The position numbers and the translations under genes are program-made. Positions 1-6,751 of a stretch of DNA of 8,930 nucleotides are shown one piece after another; the first letter of the stretch is position 1, and each line of letters starts with the position of its first letter. The notes beneath the pieces were generated by a model. It saw nothing but the letters and a program-made list of their open reading frames with translations. It was not told the origin of the DNA and did no database searches. The stretch is from Candidatus Caccocola faecipullorum (GTDB lineage Bacteria; Synergistota; Synergistia; Synergistales; Synergistaceae): NCBI GenBank assembly GCA_018716365.1, contig DVKA01000269.1, positions 1-8,930 on the forward strand. The letters are read 5' to 3'.

Positions 1-1815
1 GCCGACGACCTTCTCGTCTTTCTCAAGAGTTACTATCGTGCCGATGAGCTTGCCCTTGCCGGTCTTTGGCTCCGGCAGAGAGAAGCCGCGCACTCCGAAG
101 ACGCGCCCGCGGCTCGTGAAGAGATAGAGCGTCTTGTGCGTCGTCGTCGTCGTTATCATCGATATTTCGTCTTCGGCCTTCGTGGCCACGCCCTTGACGC
201 CCTTGCCGCCGCGCTGCTGCACTCGGTAGTCTTGGAGCGGCATGCGGCGGATGTAGCCGTCGCGCGTGAGCGCCACTACGATGTCCTCCTCGGGAATCAG
301 GTCCTCGGCGGCGACCTCTTCGACGTCGTTTTCGATGTCGGTGCGGCGTTTGTCGCTGTATGCGGCCTTGACCTCCTGAAGCTCGCTCTTGACGACCGAG
401 TCGAGGACTACGTGGCTTGAAAGTATGCTGTGATAGCGCTCGATGTCCATCAGGAGCTGCGCCAGTTCGTCGTCGAGCTTTTCGCGTTCGAGTCCCGTCA
501 GGCGCTGGAGGCGCATATCGAGAATGGCCTGCGCCTGTATTTCGGTGAAATCAAGCTCGGACATGAGGTTGTTGCGAGCGGTAAGGCCGTCGGCGGAACC
601 TCTGATTATCGCTATGACGCGGTCTATCGCGTCGAGCGCGCGGAGCAGCCCTTCGACTATGTGCCGCCTGTCCTCGGCCTTGCGCAGGCGGAACTCCGTC
701 CTGCGGCGCACCACCTCGCGGCGGTGGTTGAGGAATATCAGCACCATGTCCTTGAGCGGCAGCTCCTTCGTGCCGCCGTCGACGATGGCGAGGTTTATGA
801 CGCCGAAGGTAGTCTGAAGCTGCGTGCGCGAATAGAGCTGGCGCAGCACGAGGTTCGGATCCGCGTCGCGCTGGAGCTCTACGACTATGCGCATTCCGTT
901 CCTGTCGGATTCGTCGCGCAGGTCTGAAATTCCGTCGATGATTCCCGTCTGCGCGCCCTTCGCAATCGTCTCTATGAAATTGGTCTTGTTGACCATATAT
1001 GGAATTTCGGTGATTACTATCGCGCGTTTGCCCTTCTTCGGCTCCTCTATCTCGACGCGCCCGCGGACGATCAGCTTTCCGCGCCCGGTGCGGTAGGCGT
1101 CGATTATGCCGTCGCGTCCGAGGATTATGCCGCCGGTCGGGAAATCTGGCCCCGGCATCAGCGCCATGAGCTCGCCAAGCTCGACATCAGGGTCGTCGAG
1201 CACCGCGCAGCAGACGTCGATGGCCTCGCCGAGGTTGTGCGGCGGCATATTGGTCGCCATGCCGACGGCGATTCCCGTGCTGCCGTTGACGAGAAGGTTC
1301 GGGATGCGCGACGGGAGGACGAGCGGCTCCTGAAGCGACTCGTCGAAGTTCGGCCCCCAGTCTATCGTCTCTTCGTTGATGTCGGCGAGCATCTCCTCGC
1401 CGAGCGCGTGAAGCCTCGCTTCCGTGTAACGCATGGCCGCCGGCGGGTCTCCGTCGATAGAGCCGAAGTTTCCCTGGCCGTCGACGAGAGTGTAACGCAT
1501 ACTGAAATCCTGCGAGAGGCGCGCCATCGTGTCGTAAATAGCCGCGTCGCCGTGCGGGTGGTACTTACCCATCGTCTCGCCGACGATACGCGCCGACTTC
1601 TTGAAAGGCTGGTTGTGGCGCACGCCGAGCTCCATCATTGCGTAAAGTATGCGGCGCTGCACGGGCTTCAGGCCGTCGCGCGCGTCGGGCAGCGCGCGGC
1701 CTACGATGACGCTCATCGCGTAATTGAGATAGCTCTGCTTTATCTCCTCTTCGAGCGGCAGAGTTATGACTTTGTTTATTTCAAATAAATTGCTCTGCTT
1801 TGAGTTGTGGTCCAT
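1..1815 (-). CDS. gyrA: DNA gyrase subunit A, N-terminal 605 residues (cut off by window edge)
   Basis: This is subunit A of DNA gyrase, the cytoplasmic type IIA topoisomerase that cuts and rejoins DNA while introducing negative supercoils. Translating the minus strand from the ATG at 1813-1815 gives an open frame of exactly 605 codons to the left edge. The N-terminus carries [21 protein letters not shown] (residues 28-48), typical of GyrA. The quinolone-region motif [10 protein letters not shown] is at 86-95, and the catalytic Arg129-Tyr130 is in AAMRYTE. A GyrA box, QQRGGKG (533-539), marks the C-terminal beta-pinwheel and favours GyrA over ParC; the consensus is QRRGGKG, so the first Arg is Gln here. 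The position equivalent to E. coli Ser83 is Ala91, while the second resistance position keeps Asp95. GGAGG lies 7 bases before the ATG and supports the start. The remaining C-terminal blades are outside the window. Identification is firm. Confidence 0.97.
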   Translation of the reverse strand, partial: MDHNSKQSNLFEINKVITLPLEEEIKQSYLNYAMSVIVGRALPDARDGLKPVQRRILYAMMELGVRHNQPFKKSARIVGETMGKYHPHGDAAIYDTMARLSQDFSMRYTLVDGQGNFGSIDGDPPAAMRYTEARLHALGEEMLADINEETIDWGPNFDESLQEPLVLPSRIPNLLVNGSTGIAVGMATNMPPHNLGEAIDVCCAVLDDPDVELGELMALMPGPDFPTGGIILGRDGIIDAYRTGRGKLIVRGRVEIEEPKKGKRAIVITEIPYMVNKTNFIETIAKGAQTGIIDGISDLRDESDRNGMRIVVELQRDADPNLVLRQLYSRTQLQTTFGVINLAIVDGGTKELPLKDMVLIFLNHRREVVRRRTEFRLRKAEDRRHIVEGLLRALDAIDRVIAIIRGSADGLTARNNLMSELDFTEIQAQAILDMRLQRLTGLEREKLDDELAQLLMDIERYHSILSSHVVLDSVVKSELQEVKAAYSDKRRTDIENDVEEVAAEDLIPEEDIVVALTRDGYIRRMPLQDYRVQQRGGKGVKGVATKAEDEISMITTTTTHKTLYLFTSRGRVFGVRGFSLPEPKTGKGKLIGTIVTLEKDEKVVG

Positions 1816-1852
1816 CAAATTACCTCCGGGACTCTGATACGCGGAACATTCC

Positions 1853-1878
1853 AAAAAGAAAGCGGCGTCGTGCGCCGC
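1853..1878 (-). promoter_or_regulatory. Terminator-like hairpin in the gyrA leader
   Basis: Read on the minus strand, a perfect 6-bp stem GCGGCG/CGCCGC (1862-1867 with 1873-1878) with a 5-base loop is followed by TTTCTTTTT (1853-1861). The T run can also pair partly with the A residues before the stem. It lies between the predicted gyrA start of transcription near 1892 and the gyrA ribosome site at 1823-1827. No gene ends here, so it is not an ordinary gene-end terminator. It could act as an attenuator or just be leader structure. The structure is visible in the sequence; the function is inferred. Confidence 0.5.
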
Positions 1879-1898
1879 CTTTTAATCCAGCTTAGTAT

Positions 1899-1927
1899 AT
1901 TTTACCATAAAGCGCGCCCCTTGTCGG
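1899..1927 (-). promoter_or_regulatory. Probable gyrA promoter
   Basis: On the minus strand CCGACA (1922-1927, four of six matches to TTGACA) is separated by 17 bases from TAAAAT (1899-1904, five of six matches to TATAAT). The predicted transcript would start near 1892, giving a leader of about 75 bases before the gyrA ATG. Confidence 0.55.
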
Positions 1928-1931
1928 AAAA

Positions 1932-1949
1932 GCGCGGAAATTTTGGCGC
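1932..1949. repeat. Short palindrome between the divergent gyrA and glsA promoters
   Basis: An 18-base interrupted palindrome of form GCGC-N2-AAATTT-N2-GCGC lies between the two divergent -35 boxes and overlaps the glsA -35 box. Its position would suit an operator controlling one or both promoters. No known operator was recognised, and GC-rich palindromes can arise by chance in this composition. Confidence 0.3.
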
Positions 1950-1971
1950 GCGGCGGTTTCTCTGCTAAAAT
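1943..1971 (+). promoter_or_regulatory. Probable glsA promoter
   Basis: TTGGCG (1943-1948) and TAAAAT (1966-1971) are separated by 17 bases, a good sigma-70-type spacing. The predicted start of transcription is near 1978, giving a leader of about 60 bases. The -35 box is 15 bases from that of the gyrA promoter on the other strand. Confidence 0.6.
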
Positions 1972-2040
1972 AGCGCCGTAAACGCCGCGTCCGCAAAAAC
2001 AAAAAAATCGCCCGCCGCGCGGCTGAGGGAGACTGCAAAA

Positions 2041-2970
2041 ATGGAAGACTGCGCTCTTAATAAAGAACTGCTCGACGAGATAATGGACGTCGCGCGCGTT
2101 ATGTCCGCGGACGGAAGCCCCGCGGACTATATACCTGAGCTTGCGCTGACGCCGCCGGAGCTCTTCGCTCTGAGCTGCATACCGGCGGGCGGCGAAGCCG
2201 TGGAGACCGGCGACACTGAATGGTTCTTCACCATGCAGTCGATTTCAAAGACGCTCGCGCTCGCCTTCGCGGTCGAACACTTCGGCGCGGCGAACGTATT
2301 CCGCCACGTCGGCATGGAGCCGAGCGCAGACTCGTTCAATTCTCTGATGCGCATCGAGATGACTTCGTCGAAGCCGTCGAACCCGTTCATGAACGCCGGC
2401 GCCATCGCCGTCTGTTCGCTCATCCACACGGCCTACCGCGAGAGCTCGACGGAGCGGCTGCTCGGATTTTTCAAAGAGATAACGGGACGCGAGGACGGTT
2501 TCGACGAAAAGGTCTGCGCTTCCGAAAAGCGCAGCGCCGACCGGAACCGCGCGCTCGCCTACTTCATGAAGAGCGTCGGCCTGCTGCACGGCGACGTCGA
2601 GGCTATTCTCGACTTCTACTTCAAGCTTTGCAGCATCCGCTGCACGAGCGGCGGCCTCGCGCAGATAGGCGCGATGTTCGCCTCCGGCGGCCTTTCGCCT
2701 GTTTCGGGGCGGCGGCTCATAAAGCGCGAAACGGTATTCACCGTTACGGGGCTTATGAGCACCTGCGGCCTTTACAACGGCTCGGGCGAGTTCGCCGTGC
2801 GCGTAGGCCTTCCGGGCAAGAGCGGCGTCTCCGGCGGAATCCTCGCCGTCGTGCCGGGGCGCATGGGGATCGGAGTTTTTTCGCCGGCGCTCGACGCGAA
2901 GGGGAATTCTCTCGCGGGCATAAAAGCGCTTGAGCTTCTCTCCGAAAGATTGAATCTGCGCGGTTTCTGA
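2041..2970 (+). CDS. glsA: Glutaminase (serine-dependent beta-lactamase-like family)
   Basis: Glutaminase hydrolyses L-glutamine to L-glutamate and ammonia in the cytoplasm. At 309 residues it matches the single-domain bacterial GlsA/YbaS/YlaM form, with no STAS or ankyrin extension. The Ser-x-x-Lys pair that supplies the nucleophile and base is Ser67 and Lys70 in QSISK. Other family positions are visible: Asn118 in PFMNAGA, Glu162 and Asn169 around the SEK...RNRA segment, Tyr193, Tyr245 in CGLYNGSGEF, and Val263 in KSGVSGG near the C-terminus. The ATG follows a purine-rich ribosome site, GAGGGAG (2025-2031), at 9 bases. There is no signal peptide. It appears to be transcribed alone from its own promoter, and it converges on glnS across a shared terminator. 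The product is probably supplied to glutamate fermentation or nitrogen balance, which is inferred from context. Confidence 0.95.
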   Translation: MEDCALNKELLDEIMDVARVMSADGSPADYIPELALTPPELFALSCIPAGGEAVETGDTEWFFTMQSISKTLALAFAVEHFGAANVFRHVGMEPSADSFNSLMRIEMTSSKPSNPFMNAGAIAVCSLIHTAYRESSTERLLGFFKEITGREDGFDEKVCASEKRSADRNRALAYFMKSVGLLHGDVEAILDFYFKLCSIRCTSGGLAQIGAMFASGGLSPVSGRRLIKRETVFTVTGLMSTCGLYNGSGEFAVRVGLPGKSGVSGGILAVVPGRMGIGVFSPALDAKGNSLAGIKALELLSERLNLRGF

Positions 2971-2989
2971 TAATTTACGAAAAAATATA

Positions 2990-3033
2990 AAAAGCGCGGC
3001 GCGTCCGAAATTTTACGGGCGCGCCGCGCTTTT
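2990..3033. terminator. Bidirectional intrinsic terminator between glsA and glnS
   Basis: An 18-bp stem (2990-3007 with 3016-3033) closes an 8-base loop. Every pair is Watson-Crick except one central T-G wobble (3004 with 3019). The stem is flanked by A's on the left and T's on the right. It is GC-rich in the middle and ends in AAAA/TTTT, so it can serve both convergent genes. Minus-strand transcripts also meet a long T/A tract (about 2979-2993) after the stem, making it strongest for the glnS operon. Confidence 0.93.
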
Positions 3034-3048
3034 ATGCTCAGCGGGAAA

Positions 3049-4728
3049 TTATCCCTGTTTCTTTTGCTCTTTGCCCCACGAGTCCTTGAGCGAGACTGTG
3101 AGGTTGAAGACAGGCTTCTCCGGCGTCGTCGAAGTGTCGGCGCAGAAATAGCCGTGACGCAGGAACTGGAACTTGTCAAGCGGCGCGGCCTTCGCCAGCG
3201 ACGGCTCGACAAGCGCGCCTTCCGCGACGCGCAGCGACTCGGGGTTGAGGTAGTCCTTGTAGTCCTTGCCCTCCTCCATGTCGTTCATGTTGCGCAGCGT
3301 GAAGAGGTTGCCGTAGAGGTTGACCGTGGCTGGCACGGCGTCCCCGGCCCATACCCAGTGCAGCGTGCCCTTGACCTTGCGTCCGTCGGGCGCGTCGCCG
3401 CCGCGGCTCTCCATGTCGGCTTTGCAGCGTATCTCCGTGATGCTGCCGTTTTCGTCCTTCACAACGCCGGTGCAGGTTACGAGGTAGGCGTATTTGAGGC
3501 GCACTTCTTTGCCCGGCGAGAGGCGGAAGAAGCCCTTGACCGGCTCTTCCATGAAATCGCCGCGCTCGATGAATATTTCGCGGCCTATCCTGACCTTGCG
3601 GCTGCCTGCGGCGGCGTCCTCGGGGTTGTTCTCCGCGTCGAGCTCGTCTACGAAGCCCTCGGGCCAGTTTTCGATTACGAGCTTCACGGGGTCGAGCACC
3701 GCCATCCCGCGCAGCGCCGTCTTGTTGAGCTCTTCGCGCAGGCAGTGCTGGAGCAGCTCTATCTCTACAAGGCTGTCGGCCTTCGCAACGCCGACCTCGC
3801 GGCAGAAGCGGCGTATCGACGAGGCGGTGTAGCCGCGGCGGCGGAAGCCGCAGATGGTGGGCATACGCGGGTCGTCCCATCCGTCCACAATGCCGAGCGT
3901 CACGAGCTCAAGCAGCCTGCGTTTGCTCATGACGGTGTATGTGAGGTTGAGGCGCGCGAACTCGTACTGGTGCGGCACATGCGGCACGTCGACGTTCTCT
4001 ATGAACCAGTCGTAGAGGGGTCTGTGGTCCTGGAATTCGAGTGTGCATATCGAATGCGTGACGCCCTCGATGGCGTCCTCGTATCCGTGCGCGAAGTCGT
4101 ACATCGGGTAGACGCACCATTTCGCTCCGGTACGGTGATGTTCGCGCTTGAGGATTCTGTAAATAATCGGGTCGCGCATATTGAGGTTCTTGCTCGCCAT
4201 GTCTATCTTCGCGCGAAGGACGTGGATTCCCTCCTCGAACTCGCCGGCGGTCATGCGCGCGAAGAGGTCTAGGTTCTCATCGACGCTGCGGTTTCTGTAC
4301 GGCGAGTCTACGCCGGGCTTAGTCAGCGTGCCGCGGTTCGTGCGTATCTCTTCCGCGCTCTGGTCGTCGACATAGGCTTTGCCCGCTTTGATGAGGTCTA
4401 TCGCCCATTTGTGGAACTGCTCGAAATAGTCCGACGCGTAGCAGAGGTTCGCCCATTCGAAGCCGAGCCACTTCACGTCCTCCATTATCGACTCGACGTA
4501 CTCGGTGTCCTCTTTAGCAGGGTTCGTGTCGTCGAAGCGAAGGTTGCAGCGTCCGCCGAATTCTTTCGCCGTGCCGAAGTTAAGGCAGATCGACTTTGCA
4601 TGTCCGATGTGCAGGTAGCCGTTCGGTTCCGGCGGGAAGCGCGTAATAACCTCCTTGACGCGTCCGCTTTCCAGATCCGCGGTGATGATCTCTTCGATGA
4701 AGTTAAGATTTTTGTTCTCCGAAGCCAT
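3049..4728 (-). CDS. glnS: Glutaminyl-tRNA synthetase (GlnRS)
   Basis: GlnRS is a class I aminoacyl-tRNA synthetase that charges tRNA-Gln with glutamine, using ATP. It has 559 residues from the ATG at 4728, close to the 554 of E. coli GlnRS. The ATP-binding HIGH motif is at residues 40-43 ([15 protein letters not shown]) and the KMSKS equivalent is VMSKRR at about 266-271. Between them are [11 protein letters not shown] and the GlnRS-type [18 protein letters not shown]. The C-terminal half has the beta-barrel anticodon-binding domain, with [19 protein letters not shown]. An upstream in-frame TTG (4764) would add 12 residues overlapping the asparaginase end. The ATG is preferred because GGAGG lies 8 bases before it. 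The gene is the last of the probable four-gene operon, 22 bases after the asparaginase stop. Bacterial GlnRS is generally thought to be acquired from eukaryotes and is absent from many phyla that instead use GatCAB. Confidence 0.97.
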   Translation of the reverse strand: MASENKNLNFIEEIITADLESGRVKEVITRFPPEPNGYLHIGHAKSICLNFGTAKEFGGRCNLRFDDTNPAKEDTEYVESIMEDVKWLGFEWANLCYASDYFEQFHKWAIDLIKAGKAYVDDQSAEEIRTNRGTLTKPGVDSPYRNRSVDENLDLFARMTAGEFEEGIHVLRAKIDMASKNLNMRDPIIYRILKREHHRTGAKWCVYPMYDFAHGYEDAIEGVTHSICTLEFQDHRPLYDWFIENVDVPHVPHQYEFARLNLTYTVMSKRRLLELVTLGIVDGWDDPRMPTICGFRRRGYTASSIRRFCREVGVAKADSLVEIELLQHCLREELNKTALRGMAVLDPVKLVIENWPEGFVDELDAENNPEDAAAGSRKVRIGREIFIERGDFMEEPVKGFFRLSPGKEVRLKYAYLVTCTGVVKDENGSITEIRCKADMESRGGDAPDGRKVKGTLHWVWAGDAVPATVNLYGNLFTLRNMNDMEEGKDYKDYLNPESLRVAEGALVEPSLAKAAPLDKFQFLRHGYFCADTSTTPEKPVFNLTVSLKDSWGKEQKKQG

Positions 4729-4736
4729 AAGTCCAG

Positions 4737-4741
4737 CCTCC
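4737..4741 (-). promoter_or_regulatory. Ribosome binding site that fixes the glnS start
   Basis: GGAGG on the minus strand sits 8 bases before the ATG at 4726-4728. The competing TTG at 4764 is upstream of this site and overlaps the last codons of the asparaginase gene, so the shorter 559-residue product is the likely one. Confidence 0.8.
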
Positions 4742-4750
4742 ACCCGTTCG

Positions 4751-5698
4751 TTAAAATTTTTCAAGGCAGCGTCCGAGGATTTCTTCCGGCGCGCCGCTGC
4801 CGCTCAATAACGCTGAATATGATAATGTAATAAGGAACTCAAGGGAATAGCTTCCCTGTCCGAAAACTGTGAAATTTCTCTCCGCAAGCGCAGCCATTCC
4901 GACGCCGCCGTAGCGCGACGGATTTTTTTCGCCCTTCGCGCAAGAGCTCGCCGCTATTATAACGGGACGCTCCGCGCCGCAGTATGCCTCTTCGAGTTCG
5001 CCGTGCAGCCGCTGCGCCATATTCCCCGCACCGTAGCCGCAAAGTATGAGGATTTTCGCATTTTGCGGGAATCCGCCGGAATAGGCCGGATGCAGGTAAA
5101 CGACGGCGAGCTTACTCGCCGCTTCGCGCCAATCCACAGTTTGAGCTGGGAGCGCGAAATTTGGCGAAGCGCCGCTTCCGGTACACACATAGGCGCAGAG
5201 CGCGCTTGAATCCTCTTTGTGGACGTACGCGCCGGGGAATTTCTCTCCTGCGAAATATATGAAGACTCCGCTCTCCGTTTCGAGCAGAAGCTTCGCGGCT
5301 CCGAGAAGATTGTCTGCGCCGTCGAATCCTTCTTCGTCCGGCGTGCGCTGGCTTCCCGTCAGGACGACAGCCGCGTCGGGGACGGTCAGGGAAAGCCACG
5401 CGGCGCTGAAGGCCATTGTATCAGTTCCGTGGACGACGAGGAATTTTTTTACGCCCTCCGCCTGACCGCACGCTATTATGCGCGAAAGAGCCATCCACTC
5501 TTCCGGCGAAATGTCGGAGCTGTCCACCCCTGCGTCGCCGAACGCTGCGACAAGTTCGCAGACGACGCCGCGGCCGCGAAGGTAATCGAGCGCCGGAGCG
5601 ACGACGCTCTTAGCGGCGTCCGCGTCCGGGACCGCCCCGTCTCCTTTATCGACTGAGACGATAGTGCCGCCCGTCGAAATTATCATGACCTTTTCCAA
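4751..5698 (-). CDS. ansA: L-asparaginase, cytoplasmic type
   Basis: L-asparaginase hydrolyses L-asparagine to aspartate and ammonia. The 315-residue protein has the two family signatures: STGGTI at residues 8-13, with Thr12 as the expected nucleophile, and VVHGTDTM at 88-95. Thr92, Asp93 and Lys161 form the expected second catalytic triad, and DGADNL is at 126-131. There is no signal peptide, so it should act in the cytoplasm, like AnsA rather than periplasmic AnsB. The lid segment between Thr12 and about residue 38 ([14 protein letters not shown] and onward) has no Tyr. The Tyr25 seen in AnsB is therefore missing or replaced, which some bacterial asparaginases appear to share. Translation most likely starts at TTG (5698), 7 bases after AGGAGG; the ATG four codons in is too far from that site. 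The archaeal amidotransferase subunit GatD is related, but it has an N-terminal domain absent here. The gene sits 33 bases after the EchB-like gene and 22 before glnS. Confidence 0.9.
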   Translation of the reverse strand: MEKVMIISTGGTIVSVDKGDGAVPDADAAKSVVAPALDYLRGRGVVCELVAAFGDAGVDSSDISPEEWMALSRIIACGQAEGVKKFLVVHGTDTMAFSAAWLSLTVPDAAVVLTGSQRTPDEEGFDGADNLLGAAKLLLETESGVFIYFAGEKFPGAYVHKEDSSALCAYVCTGSGASPNFALPAQTVDWREAASKLAVVYLHPAYSGGFPQNAKILILCGYGAGNMAQRLHGELEEAYCGAERPVIIAASSCAKGEKNPSRYGGVGMAALAERNFTVFGQGSYSLEFLITLSYSALLSGSGAPEEILGRCLEKF

Positions 5699-5705
5699 GA
5701 TTCCG

Positions 5706-5711
5706 CCTCCT
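5706..5711 (-). promoter_or_regulatory. Ribosome binding site supporting a TTG start for the asparaginase
   Basis: AGGAGG on the minus strand lies exactly 7 bases before TTG (5696-5698). The nearest in-frame ATG would be 19 bases away, so the TTG is the better start. It keeps the first beta-strand leading into TGGTI at the usual length. Confidence 0.75.
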
Positions 5712-5731
5712 GCAATAAAAACGCCCGCGCG

Positions 5732-6748
5732 TTAAAAAGCCGCGGCTTCCATAGACAGCACGATACCTTCATACCACAAAAGCAGCACCGCTGCGACCGT
5801 AAGGAGATAGACGGCCCCGCCGCGGGCATCCACGGGCAGCGGCCTTTCGACGAGCGCCATCGCCGAACGGCAGAGCGGCACGACGGCGATACGCGCAGCC
5901 GCGACCGAGAGCCAGAAGACGATGAAGTTTACAGCCTGCCCGCTCCACGCAATCGCGGCGGACTCCCCGAACGCGCCGATCAGATCGCTAGGGAAGACGA
6001 TGTACGTTACGACCGCTACGACGACGAAAGACCTTACGACCGACCAGATTTGCATAATTCCGCGCTGCGCCCCGTCGTAGTCCGTAAGCTCGTCCTCAGC
6101 CAGCAGCAGCGTGCCAGAGACCGCGCCGCGCTGCGGAGTCTGGCTCAGCACGGCGAGCACGAAGAGCACGACGCCCGTTATGCCGCACCACGACATCGAC
6201 CGCATCTGTCCAAAAAGCGAGAACGAGTTGAAGCTGAACGGGTCCGTGTCGAGCCCGTTCTTTATAAGGTAAGCCGCGACAGAGGCGCACAACGCCATAA
6301 ACGGGATGAGGAAACGGATCATGTTCCGCATCTCGGCGCGCGCGATCTCAAGCGCCTCTTCCGTGCCGGCAGCATAAAGCGACATCAGCACGAAGACCTC
6401 GGACAGCAGCATGAACTGCACAAGCTGCACAATGTCCGCCCCGTTGTCTATAATCGGGATATAGGTGCATATAGGCAGGCACGCGCAGACAGTGAGCAGC
6501 GCGGCAAACGCGAAAACCGGACAGTAGAGCGCGGCGCCGCGGCGCGCGCCGCCCGGCAAAGCTACTGGAACGCGGAACCAGCGGTGGAAATTCACAGACC
6601 GCCCGCACTGTTCAGCCCTTCCGCGAACTGCAGAGAAAGCCGCAAAATATAATTTTTCCGAGACAACGGCGGCAGCTACGACGAATGCGATCAGCATCCA
6701 CGCGTTCAAATACTGGAAAAGCGAAGCGAAAATTTCTGCAATCATCAT
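5732..6748 (-). CDS. NuoH/HycD/EchB-like membrane subunit
   Basis: This 338-residue membrane protein has about eight hydrophobic segments (roughly 13-37, 78-100, 105-128, 145-163, 185-203, 238-258, 270-292 and 311-331), the number expected for the H subunit of complex I and its hydrogenase relatives. Residues 217-230, AEDELTDYDGAQRG, resemble the acidic EAE-EL...EYSG loop that lies near the quinone or hydrogenase interface in that family. A LYAAGTEEALEIARAEMRN segment (124-142) resembles the G...S....AR.R stretch before it. The resemblance is by motif and topology, and the sequence is divergent. Two adjacent ATG codons (6748, 6745) are possible starts; AAGG overlapping the upstream stop serves either. 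It lies 3 bases after the EchA-like gene, so the two are probably translationally coupled and their products paired in the membrane. No NuoB, C, D or I homologue is in the window. Confidence 0.68.
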   Translation of the reverse strand: MMIAEIFASLFQYLNAWMLIAFVVAAAVVSEKLYFAAFSAVRGRAEQCGRSVNFHRWFRVPVALPGGARRGAALYCPVFAFAALLTVCACLPICTYIPIIDNGADIVQLVQFMLLSEVFVLMSLYAAGTEEALEIARAEMRNMIRFLIPFMALCASVAAYLIKNGLDTDPFSFNSFSLFGQMRSMSWCGITGVVLFVLAVLSQTPQRGAVSGTLLLAEDELTDYDGAQRGIMQIWSVVRSFVVVAVVTYIVFPSDLIGAFGESAAIAWSGQAVNFIVFWLSVAAARIAVVPLCRSAMALVERPLPVDARGGAVYLLTVAAVLLLWYEGIVLSMEAAAF

Positions 6749-6751
6749 ATA

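Noticed and set aside
430..927. Plus-strand open frames across the gyrA region
   Set aside because: The minus strand encodes continuous GyrA through the whole interval; these frames have no family resemblance.
3034..4272. A 412-codon plus-strand open frame opposite glnS
   Set aside because: It is the shadow of glnS, which has all GlnRS motifs. The product is rich in Arg, Val, His and Ala with no recognisable domain, as expected from the complement of a GC-rich gene.
4751..5698. Asparaginase as GatD, the archaeal Glu-tRNA(Gln) amidotransferase subunit
   Set aside because: The DGAV lid segment and the neighbouring glnS suggested it. The protein lacks the N-terminal extension of GatD, no gatE is present, and an organism with GlnRS would not need it.
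5716..5733. Possible terminator between the EchB-like and asparaginase genes
   Set aside because: The stem AACGC/GCGTT is only 5 bp, although it is followed by T's on the minus strand and overlaps the stop codon. It is too weak to claim, but partial termination there is possible.
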